From Taiwanofungus camphoratus (taxonomy: Eukaryota > Basidiomycota > Agaricomycetes > Polyporales > Taiwanofungaceae), in assembly GCA_003999685.1 (NCBI GenBank), contig CP021226.1:2108001-2172000 (forward strand): DNA of 64,000 nt. Reading direction: 5' to 3'. The notes under the pieces were generated by a model that worked only from the letters and a program-made list of their open reading frames with translations, did no database searches and was not told the origin of the DNA. Positions 1 through 11,540 of the stretch are shown in pieces (the stretch's first letter is position 1; each line of letters starts with the position of its first letter). Both the position numbers and the translations under genes were made by a program.

Positions 1-607
1 TACATATCCCCGGACGTGAGTGCCCATTTGACCGCGCAGGCGGACTTGACCCGGAGGCTGATGTTCGCGCCGGTTCCCAGGAACTTGCGGCTATCATCAA
101 GAGCGCCAAGGTCCCGATGAAGGACTATTGCGTCGTGGACGTGCGGGATGACGACTGGTACGGCGGAAACATCACGGGCGCCCACAACTCGCCCTCTCAT
201 GGCTTCCTATCCAAAGTCGACGACCTCGTGGAGCAGACAAAGACAGTGCCGATGGTGATCTTCCATTGCGCATTATCACAGGTCCGGTGCGTTCGCGTTT
301 TCGTCGATCTTTCGCTAAAGCGTTAGGAATGGCACTCTGATCTCCACTCACATCTTCGTAGTGGTCCAAAAGCTGCGAGTGTAGGTGGTGCCTTGCGGTC
401 TAGTTCAGTCTGTGCCGTGTCTGAGCTCATAGTTGTCAGATCTATGCGAAGACACGTGATATTCTCCAGACGAAGGGTCAGGATATCCCGCACGAGGTCT
501 TTGTCTTGCGCGGTGGTTTCCAAGATTTCCAGGCAAAATTCAAGGATGATCCCGAGCTCGTAGAAAATTGGGACAGGGAGGTCTGGGGAACTGACCTCCA
601 TATCTGA
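1..607 (+). CDS. CDC25/arsenate-reductase-type rhodanese phosphatase, 3' part
   Basis: Partial gene entering from the left edge; the start codon lies outside the window. Exons read as 1-15 (YISPD), 81-286, 362-380 and 440-607, joined by introns starting GTGAGT, GTGCGT and GTAGGT and ending CAG, TAG and CAG. The spliced protein has the rhodanese/CDC25 pattern: ELAAIIKS, then DVRDDDWYGGNITGAHN, then the catalytic loop HCALSQVR, which is a Cys-X5-Arg phosphatase or arsenate-reductase signature, followed by GPKAAS and a C-terminal VLRGGF motif. Fungal single-domain members (Ych1/Ibp1/Acr2-like) are about 130-150 residues, which fits. It may act as a small tyrosine phosphatase or arsenate reductase; the sequence does not separate these. 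It is convergent with COX20, with about 160 bases between the stop codons. Confidence 0.85.
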
Positions 608-766
608 ACGCTACACTATGGCCTGGGTAATTGATCTTGGAGACACGGATTACATATTGGATGGGATTGCGATAATATAGTGTATCATTAGAACACCTAG
701 ATGTGCTGTTTGCAATACATGAGGTGCTTGTCTTGACCTGAGTATTGTGTGTTCAGGTGTACCAAG

Positions 767-1409
767 TTACGGGTTAGTCTTCTGTTCTTGTGACTCAGGT
801 GGCTGCCCCTCCTGCTTCTTCGCGAAACGTTTTGGAATCTGCTCGACGACCTGTTGGATTCGCCGTCGCTCCTCGTCTCGTGATGACCGGCATATTGACC
901 TGTTCAGTGTTGGAAACGGTACGAACGCACTTCAGTACGACTGTCTGCGGGGGGATGAGGCTCAGGGCACGCACCATGTACCAATCGAGATGAGCATGAA
1001 TGTCCCCACCGCCCAGTTTGATGCTACGAACGGCCCTGTAAAAGTACTTGCTGGTCAGACCACCATACATAATTATAAACATAATTACAAGGGGGAACAT
1101 ACCAGCGCTCATCCCTCGGATGACCCCAACACCCGCCCCGCTCGCTATCCCACTTAGTAGGCTACTCCTTGCGCATGGAATCTCGTTTATCTTCCGCAAG
1201 TCGTCCCAGAAGGATATTCTCTACTTCGCACACGACGACCAATCAGTTACATGCAACGCGGTTCGAACGAGGGCAGAAAATACGCAAGGCGCAAGACGCA
1301 CCTTGACGGCTTCTTTTACATCTGTCCAGTAGTTCCCTGTGGTTTCTGCCTGGTACACTATCTTCTTTGGGGAGGATCCAGGTGAGGGTTCAGAAGGTGG
1401 AGAGTCCAT
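767..1409 (-). CDS. COX20: Cox20-like cytochrome c oxidase assembly protein
   Basis: Four exons on the minus strand: 1409-1302, 1220-1103, 1035-975 and 899-767, giving 139 residues. Introns have GTGCGT, GTATGT and GTGCGT donors. After an N-terminal stretch with WTDVKEAVK, the protein carries IPCARSSLLSGIASGAGVG and then ASNWAVGTFMLISIGTW. These are the two hydrophobic hairpin segments typical of the Cox20/FAM36A family. The tail is basic and charged (RDEERRRIQQVVEQIPKRF). Family members sit in the mitochondrial inner membrane and chaperone the Cox2 subunit during cytochrome oxidase assembly. Length and topology match the family. The assignment rests on motif recall and an exon model that keeps frame across all three junctions. 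Confidence 0.85.
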
Positions 1410-1645
1410 GTCGGGCGCTTGAAAGTGCTGCTTTCCAAAAAGGATGAGTTGCTTATATAATTATGATCCAGAGATGATCGCACTAGCAGCACGGTTGTCT
1501 TCTCAGTTCGAAATAATCGACTCTTTCTCTTCCACCACCACGACACCCAGATTCAAGTCGTTGTTAGCGGTTGTACTGATCATTATCTGGTATGAACTTA
1601 TCTACACAAATGTCCAGTAGTTCACTCTCGACGGACAGCTCGAAC

Positions 1646-2821
1646 ATGGCTTGCACACCACTGAGGCTGCCCATCGAGATGTGCGACAACATACTCGATC
1701 ACCTCTGGGACGACCGCTCTACGCTCAAGGCGATATGACCTGCCGCACATGGCACCCGACTGTCCGCTACCATATGTTTTACACGGTGTCCATTAACAAC
1801 GCCTTCCAGTATGTCCAATTTGAGGAACTGCTACTGGACTCCCCAGAGATCACGCGCTGCGTCCGCACCCTTTCGATAACTGGGTCCCGTTGTTGGAGCT
1901 GAGGAGGGTCGGGCCCCTTCTCTTGCACAAATGGCATACTTACGAGATGTCAGAGAAGCTCGTGTCATTGCTGGACACATTGTTACCTGTGGTCAAGACC
2001 CTCCGGCTGGAGAAAGTCACGTTCGATGGACTCGATCTTTTGCAACTGATCCGTGCATGCTCGCGACTCTCATCCTTTACCATACGCGAGATTGACCTGA
2101 GGTCAGGACCATATACTCCCAGTCTCATGGAGCCACTTCCTGTAGATATGGCAGTCATTGTCCCCGTAGAAACTATTGAAATTCATTCTTTTAATTTGGG
2201 ATGAAGCACCGAGTTCGATTATTGCTCGGCTGTTCAAGAATGGATCAAAATTGTCTTCGGAAGTTTAAGCTAAAGTTGCTCTGGTCAACGAAGGAGTCTG
2301 GATCGCTGTACACGCGAAAATTGTTCAAGGCAGCTGGTGCTTCTCTGGAACACCTGTTTTTTTCGGTTGGGGGAGTCCACCCTGCGGATATGGATTTCTC
2401 GCTCGGCACTCAGCTTGCTTCGCTGCATCTGGAGGTCACTATCGACGATGATGCTCCCGAGTGGTACGAATGGGTGCCTGTCGCCCCTTCCAACATTGGC
2501 TCTGCCCATAGCGACCTCCAGAAAATTCAAATCTCCATTACGATGCACCATCACTTTGACATTGTCTCCCACAATTGCATGCGGTATTGGACTGGTCACA
2601 GTGGAGTCGTTCGGTCCAGGTGTCACTGCAGACGTGCACAGATATGTGCAAGGTCTGCGGGACTGGATCGTTGGCTCAACACACTGGCTCTACGAGACTG
2701 AGTCGATAATTTAGCCCGCACTGTTCATGACTGGCCTCAGGTGGAGGTTGTCTTCCTTGTATACGGCCCCGCTCTTCTAGACTGGTCCCTCATTGTAACC
2801 GCACCGTACCACTGTAGCTAG
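1646..2821 (+). pseudogene. Decayed F-box/leucine-rich-repeat-type protein gene
   Basis: The reading starts MACTPLRLPIEMCDNIL, a typical agaricomycete F-box start, and continues with TCRTWHPTVRYHMF. The two parts lie in different frames: the first frame meets TGA at about 1736 with no plausible intron there. Further similarity-like text (an LRR-type stretch with VKTLRLEKVTF, then FKLKLLW, SLEHLFFSVGG and a tail ending VTAPYHCS at 2819-2821) is spread over at least three frames, with shifts near 1735, 1890 and 2200 and another near 2600. F-box proteins of this kind are large, fast-turning families in mushrooms and many copies are broken. An intact gene with unusual splicing is possible but unlikely, because the first shift falls in the middle of the F-box without splice signals. 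Confidence 0.6.
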
Positions 2822-3255
2822 CCTGCGCGCTGTCTTCACTTGCTACTTACTGGAAATGACATTGTTGAGCGTAGCACTCAGAAAGGATCACGCGACTGAG
2901 TACATAAAAGGGGCAACAGTAGATGTTCTCATAAAACAATCTTAGGGCGATCCCCAGGCTCAAGGCGTTTCCATGCCGTTTTACGCCTTCTCAGAGTTAA
3001 AAGCTACGGACACATACCGTTACTGGCGTTGGCCACAGAATATTCATCCATAATTGCTGCATATGTTGTCGACTTGAACTGAAATGGAGACAAAGACACC
3101 CGTGTATAACCCAGAAGACAAATAATGCGAAGAGGAATATGGTAGCCTGCAGAATCGATGGCTGCAATACATTATATTCTACAAATAGAGTTACCTCGTG
3201 AACGTCGTAGCATCGTATCACCGGAACGAGGTCTTGGAAGGTCCAACATAACTTG
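2822..3255. other. Intergenic, nothing recognised
   Basis: About 430 bases between the decayed F-box gene and the aquaglyceroporin stop. Only short unconvincing reading frames are present. It probably holds the 3' untranslated region of the aquaglyceroporin. Confidence 0.4.
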
Positions 3256-4917
3256 TCATACTGGCTCCATCGTGCCCTCGATGGGCAGTTGACGTTCCTT
3301 GTTTCGCGCCCGTTCGTGCACGGCCCTTGCTCTCGCATCCCTGTGGAATAGCAGCCACGAAAATCTGATCAAGTCCTTCGGAACGGCCCTTGAAGGTAGA
3401 CGGTGTACTTACGGTTTGTTGAGAATGCTTTCCCCGCCCGTGAAGATGAATGCGTCGTATATAAAAACGCCAACTAGGGTGAGTGTGAGCGATTCTCCAT
3501 ATATTGAAAAGCAAATGCGTCCGCCATACCGAGAGCACCTAGTATCGGTCCCATGACAGGACACCAAATCCAGTATTGACTGCAATATCATTGCAATTAG
3601 CAGCTAGATAGTCGGGATCAAGAGTGCACATCTACGTACTTTCGGAATGTAAACACTGCAGTCAAACATCACACCTTCAGAGATTCCTCCAAATTACTTT
3701 AAAGCACAGTACGAACCTGCTTTACCGTAGCCAACCATTGAGGTGAGCAGCCTTGGGCCAAGATCGCGCGCAGGATTGATAGCATAGCCTGGTTCCGAGA
3801 ATCAAAAATGCGCAACTAACACACAATGTAAAACAACTTACCCGTTTGCATCCCAAGCGCGGCACCAATGCCCAAAACCGCGATGAACAATACAAGGGGC
3901 ACAAGTCCAGGGGGCGGCGGTCCATTACCTTGATCATTGACTGAACACACCACAAACAACAGGGCGACAGTTCCGATGAACTAATAGGGAAAATCAGATC
4001 CAAGTAAGATATCGTTGGAATAGCAGCATCGAAAGCACAAACCTCGTCGAAGAAACAAGAGACAGATGTCATATATGGTAACTGCAATGAAAAGGTATGC
4101 GATCAGTTTAACTTTTGGACAAAGCCCGATTCCATTACTGACAGCATAAGTCGCAAATAGATTCGCGGTGCCAGGCACTGTCCGAATATGCCGGCCTCCC
4201 TCGTAAATGTCGATTGCATGGATATAATTCGCATAGATAATTCCGGCGCCGCACAATGCACCCATGAGCTGTGCAAAGATGTATATAGGAACCTTTCGCC
4301 AGGGAAAGTCACGCAATGTCGCGAATGCGATGGTCACAGCAGGGTTGATATGTCCGCCAGAAACTCCACCCGCAAACCATACGCCGAGAGCGGTACCTGC
4401 GGATTTGAAAGATTTGGAGGGTAAATTATCCGCGACACCACATTACCAGACAACTACCGCACCGACCGCCCATCCGAAGTTCAGAGCAAGATAATCCTGT
4501 TGGCGTGAGATTATTACAGTAATTCAAAAAGGCTTGTTCAAGGTCGGCTCACCCCCTTGGGCGACGACACCACATTGGGGTTAGCGGACAGCACGACTTG
4601 GCAATCCACTCCATTTCCAAATAGTATAAGAATCATGGTCCCGAAGAATTCTGCAGCTGGCTCCCTGAGTATCTCTCTTGGAATAACCGATGAGATGCGA
4701 GATCTTTGCAGCGACCTCTAGAATACCCTCACCGGATTTTGGACCATCTGTTTGGATATTTTGTGTAGTGATCATGAAGTTTAGAGGCTGACTGGCGATG
4801 TCTGCCCATAGATTGAAAATTCTCAATGTGTTCTGCACTCCCCTTGGAAGGGCGCTCAGTGCTAACGGATGGAACTGAAGTGTCCAGTTCGTGTTCTTCA
4901 GCCCGTGAATTAGACAT
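3256..4917 (-). CDS. Aquaglyceroporin (MIP family channel)
   Basis: Multi-exon minus-strand gene. The ATG at 4917 opens a polar N-terminal tail; exon 1 ends at 4733. Next comes [20 protein letters not shown] (first membrane helix), then [20 protein letters not shown] followed by [12 protein letters not shown] with the first NPA box. The next exon has [20 protein letters not shown], and then come [15 protein letters not shown] and [14 protein letters not shown] with the second box. The Asp after the second NPA (NPARD) is the usual mark of glycerol-conducting members rather than strict water channels. The last helix reads [15 protein letters not shown] followed by FIYDAFIF, and the tail ends with TMEPV and TGA at 3256-3258. 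The six-helix, two-half-helix fold appears complete. It probably sits in the plasma membrane and passes glycerol and other small polyols. Intron boundaries were chosen to keep both NPA regions in frame. Confidence 0.9.
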
Positions 4918-7703
4918 CAGGACCGAAAGCAAAGGGGATCCAGGACGATATGTTACAGCAAAGCAAAAAAGAGAGAGGGGAGAATGGTCAAGGCCTATTT
5001 AGAGGCACAACTCTAGGTCGGTCAGTTCTGGCCCGAGAGGTTTATACAATTGCCGAGAGCTCCACCCCTCTCTTCGAGACTGCTCATCGTATAAGAGGAG
5101 ATCTTCGGCTTCAAGGCACTCCAAAACCGTGCTCCCATGACATTTGTTGATGCCAATTTGATGGCAAAGAAGTGTCATAACCTTTGCGTAGCAAGTCAGC
5201 GCTATTGAGCCTAGGACACGGACCGACCCCTGACGCGGCAACTATGCTGAATCGCCCTTCGGATGCTCCGCAACTGCTAGCCGCGTGAGACACGTGAGTC
5301 GCGCCCTCTGCTTGCGATGTTCCGACTAGCGGGCGGCTGCGGTTCATCGATGGTCTATCGAACACACGTATCAGAATGAGAACGTTGTCCTCACATATGG
5401 CAATAGACCTCCCGCCAAATACGTAGACAGCCATGTGATACGACATCTCCGCTGTCTTGTCCGCTTCTTTCAGCCGCATTCCTCCACCGTGATCGCATAT
5501 CTCGGTCACATTCTGGCCAGCAGGTAGTCCCTATAGCGTCTGCACACTACAGCTCCAGGTGGTCGTGACCTTATTTGACATACATAGAGCAGGGACCGAA
5601 ACTTTTTCTCTTGCCCCGTCATCCTGACCGATCCAACTTTACACGTAAAACGCACGGTTACGATAATTCCAACGGCGTCTTGTGTTCGGACACAAGCAGC
5701 AAGACTGTACACACACTAGGTTCACAAAGTTCCGCTTAAATCAATTTGCGCGGAGATGCCTCAATCCTCATGGGTTCCTAGGCAAGCTAAATCTATCTGT
5801 TACACGGGTCCTCTGCCGTAAAGTCTCGTTTCACACCGTGTACTGCAAGTTGGAGGAAATGTAGGTCAGTCAGCACCAGCCCCTGCAAGTGGATCTTCCT
5901 GGTTAGACTGAGTAAGTCTGAGGGCGAGTTGTCATTTCTCAGCAGCCAGTTGCCTTGCCCTGGTGATTACCTTGACCTTGCCAGGACTAGCCTGAATATC
6001 TCAAGGTCGGGCTCGAGACCCATTTCCTGGTTTTGTTTTTCGGACAATGGCAAACCCCCGCGCAGCTTGATTCCTAGTGCTTCCGAGCTGTTTTGCGGCT
6101 AGATCAAGGTTGTAAGAAGGAAAAAGGCCGACGAGCCGATCACGCCGCCATGGTCAGGAGACACCAAAGACCCTGACGGGATCAAGAAGCTAACGGAAGC
6201 GAATATATCTGGGGAATGCAGGGCTGCCGGTTTGTCTGGCCTTTGTCGGCCTGAAACCACATACATCGTAGTTACTCAAGGTAGGTCAGACAAAGTATGC
6301 TTTTGATCTTCAACTACAGGTATTTTGCTGTGATGACATTGATCCGGCCGGGAGGAGATGGAAATAGGCATTGAAAGAGATTTGACCAGCGTAACTATGT
6401 CTGTACGTGGGCTATCCATACCGGCGATTATGAACGTGCGGCCCGCACGCGTATCTCATTTGTCTGTTAGGCATACGAGGCAGTCTGACAGCCGTCAAAC
6501 GTCCGCTGCGAGTTGACGTCCGATTCTGTAATTTGGATTGCGTCCAACTCCTGCGGAATCACAACCAGGACCATATCAATATATACAGTCACCACAGCCT
6601 GTTCGCCAAGTAGGTGCACTAGGAGCTTGACCATGACGGTATTATTTCACTGCAAGTCCACTGCGTTTAGACTATACTCTGCATATTCAGAACGCAACAT
6701 GTTCATCGCCCTCTAGTTCTTGCAACGACGAACTCGTGGTTCCCTGCCACGGCGTGCGAATCGCTATAAGACCCCGCCTCTTTGTACCTGCTTCTATAGA
6801 TAGCAGCGAAGGTAATTTGATGCTATGTGCTCCAATAAGTCTTGGTTAATACTAGTACATTACTGAATTTGTTCGACAGGTAGGACCTGGGTGCGCCGGC
6901 GATCAGTGCATTCATTGAGCTTGTCAAAACCATTCCGGAGCACAACCCCTCAGGCAATTGTCCCCTTAGGCAATTGTTATGAAAAGAATGCAGAATGCAT
7001 TTGAGCTCTCGCACTTAGCTGTCTTCAACTTACCAGATGTCTCCGGAGCCTGCATTATCCTCTTCCACCATTCATCAGCAGTGTCCAACACGTTCAATAG
7101 ATGTTGTCACACGTCTGCAACGCAAAGAGTAGACACTTCCCTCCGATCCTCCTGAGTCCTCGCTCAATTGCCTTGGCTTCATCGTCCCCAAAATACTTGA
7201 GATTCCTGATCGGCTCTGCGACTATTCCCTCTGTTGTGTTCATGCGAACACTGAATTTTGACAAACACCAATTCTATGCCTCACTGGAGAGTCGGCACCC
7301 CCTACACGTCGGCATGTAACGCAGAAGTAACACCGCTGTCACACGTGCCAACTGCAAAACCAGCCTCGGATTATGCGTCCGAGGCGTGACTGACCGTGAT
7401 CATAGGTGTGACAATGGCCTGCAAATGCTCAGAAGAAGGGAATACTCAGCGACTCATCCGTTTGCTTTCATTCAAGCTCGAAATGAAAGCAGATATGTAA
7501 AAACCTATGTAAACATGAAACTTCTAAGGGAAATGAGAGTGTCTAAGTTAGATATCATGAGGGTGCTGACTTCTAGGGGTTGCTGACTCCCCGGTGAGGC
7601 ATAGTAGCCTTCATAATGGATTCAACACCCATTGCACCACGTCGGACATATCGGACATATCGGACCTCTCTTCAAACCCTCTCATTTTCGAATGATTGTG
7701 TTG

Positions 7704-8316
7704 TTGGCAAAACGTCGCCGGCGATCGCCAGGACGCGCCTCCTTATGGCGATACCTGGCGAAACTTATAAGCGCCGGAGCTGCTGTGAGGTATCCGGCAC
7801 CCCCCCAAAGTCGGCATCCTCATGATTCTTGCATTCACTATATTCAAATCTCTTCACTCTTTCTATGTACATATATTTTCATAATCTTGCTCTCACTTCG
7901 AACTTGAACAACAGTAAAAGGTGGTTGAGGAGTCCCTTTTTCTCAGTACACCTTGGAATCATGCATGTCAGGGGAGTATACTGTTGACGACAAAGTCCGA
8001 TTATCTCCGCCTACCTGCTCTGCGTTTCAGCTGCATGTGAAATGTGTGTCCACGGCAGCCCCGACTTGGCAGGGGGTGCTGAATACGTGGTTAGGCCCAG
8101 AGCACATACCACAACGGAGACAGGCACCGAGAAGTGGGACTCAACATCATTTATCATCATCATTACACTTGTAGCTACCTGCAGTACCATTTCATTAGAA
8201 CGAGCAGTTTCATAGTTTCGCCAGTTTCGCCATCATCGCCAGCAGTCGCCAGGCAGCACCAACGACAGTATTGCCTTGCCGGCGATTGGCGAGGTCTCTT
8301 GGAGTTTTGCCCACTG
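7704..8316. mobile_element. Possible decayed inverted-repeat (MITE-like) element
   Basis: The left end (7706-7730) has GGCAAAAC followed by GCCGGCGATCGCCAGG, then GGCGATA and CTGGCGAAAC near 7748-7762. The reverse complement of the right end (about 8205-8315) has GGCAAAAC, then CGCCAATCGCCGGC, then GGCGATG and TGGCGAAAC in the same order. The matches are interrupted and no clear target-site duplication is visible, so this would be an old foldback or MITE remnant. It could also be chance reuse of GGCGA-type words. Confidence 0.3.
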
Positions 8317-8603
8317 CACTAACTGTTGAGCACCAAAAAAAAACAGGAGTACGCGGGCATGTTTATTCGAGTACGGGGAGGCTCATCAGGACGTTCCCAA
8401 GTCCTGGTGTGTACGGAGGGCTGTTTGTGGAGTTGGAGAAGTTGCGACAATCACCGATCTATAAAGTAAATTCCGTGGTTCTGTGGTGGCGGCAGTGGGG
8501 GGGGGATAGCCTGGCCCTCCTTCATGTGCGCGGAAAGCATCTTGCGATTGAGTACTGAGTGTTCGATGTAGCTTTCCGGAAAATTGGATAATATCATACA
8601 GCG

Positions 8604-8611
8604 ACTTAGAG
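8604..8611. repeat. Left target-site duplication of the hAT element
   Basis: The octamer ACTTAGAG directly abuts the left terminus and is matched exactly at 9705-9712. Confidence 0.8.
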
Positions 8612-9704
8612 CAGTGATGTGCGGGTCAGTGACTTTCCACAAGTCAGTGACCCTGACCCTGATCTGACCTTACCGACTGTGACCTTACCCACGGTCCTGG
8701 CATAGAGCGGCCCAACTGCGGCCCGTTACTGAGACAATAAAGTTGTCGCAGCTAACATTCAACACGAGAGAAATACAATTAAGTACTAAGAATTGTATCT
8801 GCCGTCTCATCAATACTACTGAATGCTGCTTTCTCCTTGCCATCAACATCTAATTCAATTAGTTCATACAATTCAAGCTGTTCATCTAGGATATGGTGTG
8901 CACCCCTCTCATATCTTTCCACCCAAGTGGTCCTGGTAAAGTCAAAGAGAGATTTGAGTTCAATTGAGATGCTTGATGGAGATTATGCAGCATCAAGGTC
9001 AAGATCGTTCTATGTACGGCCAGTACGTGGATTCAAGAGAGAATGAACTGTAGGTACAGTAGTTTGTGATTAGGGATTGTGAATACATCAGTTAGTAATA
9101 GTAGTGCATATGGGCAAAAACCGGAGGTTTTTTGACCCGAAACAGGAGCCCGAACCTAGCAAGGGGAGAAGATGCTAACATGAGCTGTGGGTGGGCCTCA
9201 GCAACTCCGGCCCCAGGTAGGTCGCGGGAGTGATGCGTCGAGTCGGAGAAAACAAAAGGCTGATACGTCTGATAAAGACGCAAGTTGCTGACAAAGGGAG
9301 AGGTGGGTGGGTGAAAAACAATGCGACACTGTCGACTTAGAGCTGTGTCGTCGAGCAGTGTTTAGGCAGTGTGCGACACTGGACAAGAGAGCGCGCCACA
9401 CTGCCTAGTCCGTACGTAGACTATATTCTACGTTCGCGCTCGTGCCTCGCGCTCGCTTAGAAGTCGACATCTACCATTTGCGATAAGGTGTCAGTGATCA
9501 TACAAACTTGGTCTGCCATGATTGCTCTGTGACCTCTGCCTGCGTTCACTACCGATAAGGAAGGGTGCCCTCTGTCACCACTCTGGACAAGACCCCGGTG
9601 TTACCCTCGGGGTCATGACCCTACCAGGGTCAGTGGAAAGTCACTGACAGTCGTAGGGTCAGTGACCGTGACCTATGACCTTGGGCACTGACCGTACATC
9701 ACTG
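8612..9704. mobile_element. Non-autonomous hAT-type DNA transposon with intact target duplication
   Basis: The left terminus reads CAGTGATGTGCGGGTCAGTG and the right terminus, reverse-complemented, reads CAGTGATGTACGGTCAGTG. Sub-terminal copies of GTCAGTGAC and TGACCYTGACC-like words recur at both ends. The element is flanked on both sides by the identical octamer ACTTAGAG (8604-8611 and 9705-9712). An 8-bp target duplication with CAGTG-type ends is characteristic of the hAT superfamily. At about 1.09 kb with no transposase-like reading frame it must be non-autonomous. The perfect duplication suggests a fairly recent insertion. The interior around 9320-9420 has another cluster of short CAGTGT/ACACTG inverted words. 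Confidence 0.8.
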
Positions 9705-9712
9705 ACTTAGAG
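9705..9712. repeat. Right target-site duplication of the hAT element
   Basis: This exact copy of ACTTAGAG directly follows the right terminus. Confidence 0.8.
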
Positions 9713-10275
9713 ACTGACATGCACGATGCCAAACTGAATGATCCCCTTTCAGTTTGATTCTACCGCACCTTCAAAAACATGCAAGGATACAGGTAACGGA
9801 AATGGAGCAACGCAGCCAATGCTATGACTACTTTTGTGCAGGATTTATTGTGATGCTCCTCTTAAAGAACTGTATCCATCCCCCAGAGCCATCTTCTGGA
9901 GGCGTAAATTCGGTGCCTGTAACTCGAGGTGTTTTGTTAATAGTGTGTAGTAATGTCCCTCTGGAATGTTCGGCTTAATCTCCGTGGTAAATACAGGTGG
10001 TAAGCGTAGAATCTCAAGCAGACCTCTGGTGTGGGCTGAATGTTCAAAACGGAATTCAAGTTGGACGGATAAGGGTCAACTCATTTGTTTAGTCATATTG
10101 GAGTAGTCAAGGGCAGCTGACCTGAGACTTGGCCTGAAAGTGACTCGAAATGGTTGTCAACCGTCAGAAAGACAGACTCGGCGAAGGTTCCATCCAGTGC
10201 TGTGCACGTGCTCACTGAGGGTGCGAGAGCAATCGAAGTCACTCACTAACTTACATTTCCTCTGCTACCACAACA
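9713..10275. other. Intergenic, upstream of the SYLF gene
   Basis: No gene was recognised. The last 40 bases before the ATG are pyrimidine- and A-rich (ACAACA before ATG), as usual for a fungal leader, so the promoter of the SYLF gene probably lies here. Confidence 0.4.
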
Positions 10276-11290
10276 ATGTCTATGCTGGACAAGTTTCGCA
10301 AGGGGGCGCAGAAGGCTGGGCAGCAGGCCTCTATATTCATCAAGGATGGCTCTCAAAAGTTGGCAAACGAGAGCCACAACTTCGTTCAGGGCTTCAGTTT
10401 GCCAGGTGAAGCAGACAAGGCGGCAAAGACCCTGGCGAGTTTCCTCGGTCAGTCCGCGTGCTCTGTGTTCGCGCCATGGTCTCATACTCAGACTACTTAT
10501 AGCGGATCCAGAAAATCCCGAATCGGCCCTCAATTCTATACCAAAAATCGTTTTGCAACGGGCACGAGGCGAGTTTTACTGCATCCCACTTTAGTGCATC
10601 ACTGACCCTTGCTCTGACCTCAGGTCTTGCCGTGTTCTCCATTATCAAGGCAGGCTTTGTCTTCTCGGGCAAGGCTGGTTCAGGACTCGTCATTGCTCGT
10701 CTCCCCGACGGCTCCTGGTCAGCGCCATCATGCATCGCCACGGGCGGTGTCGGCTGGGGTCTTCAGATTGGCGCCGACCTTACCGAGTTTGTGATTGTGC
10801 TCAACAGCGAGGACGCCGTGCGCGCATTTTCGATGGGCGGGAATGTGACCATCGGCGGGAACATTAGCGCTACTGCGGGCCCAATCGGGACCGGCGGAGC
10901 CCTCCAGGCGAGCTTGGCGCACCCAGCGCCGATGTTCTCATATTCGAAGTCTAAGGGTGCGTTATGTTACTTCAGTCCTTTCTGAAACCTTCCAACTTCC
11001 CCTCCCCTTCTCTTCCAATAGGTTTGTTCGCTGGGCTCTCTTTAGAGGGTACTGCCCTCATTGAGCGCAAAGATGCGAATCGCGACTTCTATGGCTCGCC
11101 TGTACCAGCGCGTGACATCCTCGGCGGACGCGTACCCCCACCCGAAGTTGCATCTAAACTGTATGAGGTCATCGAGGCGGCGGAGGGCGTTGACGAGTCC
11201 GGCCTACCAGAAAGTGCGTACGTCCCGACTGCCACCGGAGACCACATGGAAGTCAGGGGAGGTGGTATGGTATTCGATGCAGAGCAATAG
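10276..11290 (+). CDS. SYLF (Ysc84/DUF500) domain actin- and lipid-binding protein
   Basis: Four exons, 10276-10447, 10503-10568, 10624-10956 and 11022-11290, giving 279 residues in one continuous frame. The protein starts MSMLDKFRKGAQKAGQQA and contains ADPENPESALNSIPK, then RGLAVFSIIKAGFVFSGKAG, then GGVGWGLQIGADLTEFVIVL. These are hallmark segments of the SYLF domain of yeast Ysc84/Lsb3-Lsb4 and human SH3YL1. That domain binds phosphoinositides and actin at endocytic sites. The C-terminal SH3 domain of Ysc84 is absent, so this is the SH3-less form common in fungi. Intron 2 (10569-10623) starts GCGAGT and ends CAG, a GC-AG intron; it is needed to keep the conserved RARGLAVF junction. Confidence 0.9.
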
Positions 11291-11540
11291 ATGATTGAGG
11301 GAAGATTGGATGTAGTAATGTATGATAGCCGTGTCTTTTTACCTGATGTCCAGGCGGGTTTCGTCATGAGTCCCTCACCCATTTCCTGTACATACTACCT
11401 GTAGCGCTCGCATATTGACACCTAATTATGATCATTCTGCTTTGGATGCACACACAATGTAAACCAATTATTTAGAGCCATGCGAGTATCGTAATGACGT
11501 GTAAATCAACTCAATTCTAACATGCATTGACATCCCAGCT

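Larger units (their letters stand above)
4918..8611. other. Gene-poor stretch upstream of the hAT element
   Basis: About 3.7 kb with only short reading frames and no recognisable protein motif. A TATA-like CTAAATAG on the minus strand near 4995 may serve the aquaglyceroporin. A short direct repeat of CGGACATAT lies near 7645-7665. An inverted-repeat structure at 7704-8316 is listed separately. I see no intact gene here. Confidence 0.4.

Noticed and set aside
1255-1275. GGTTCGAAC word resembling a tRNA T-loop
   Set aside because: Lies inside a COX20 intron and has no cloverleaf around it.
5111-5509. 132-codon minus-strand frame upstream of the aquaglyceroporin
   Set aside because: No recognisable domain or conserved pattern and no splice context.
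10590-10616. hAT-terminus-like CATCACTGACCC in the SYLF gene intron
   Set aside because: Only a 12-base resemblance without a second end or target duplication; probably chance.
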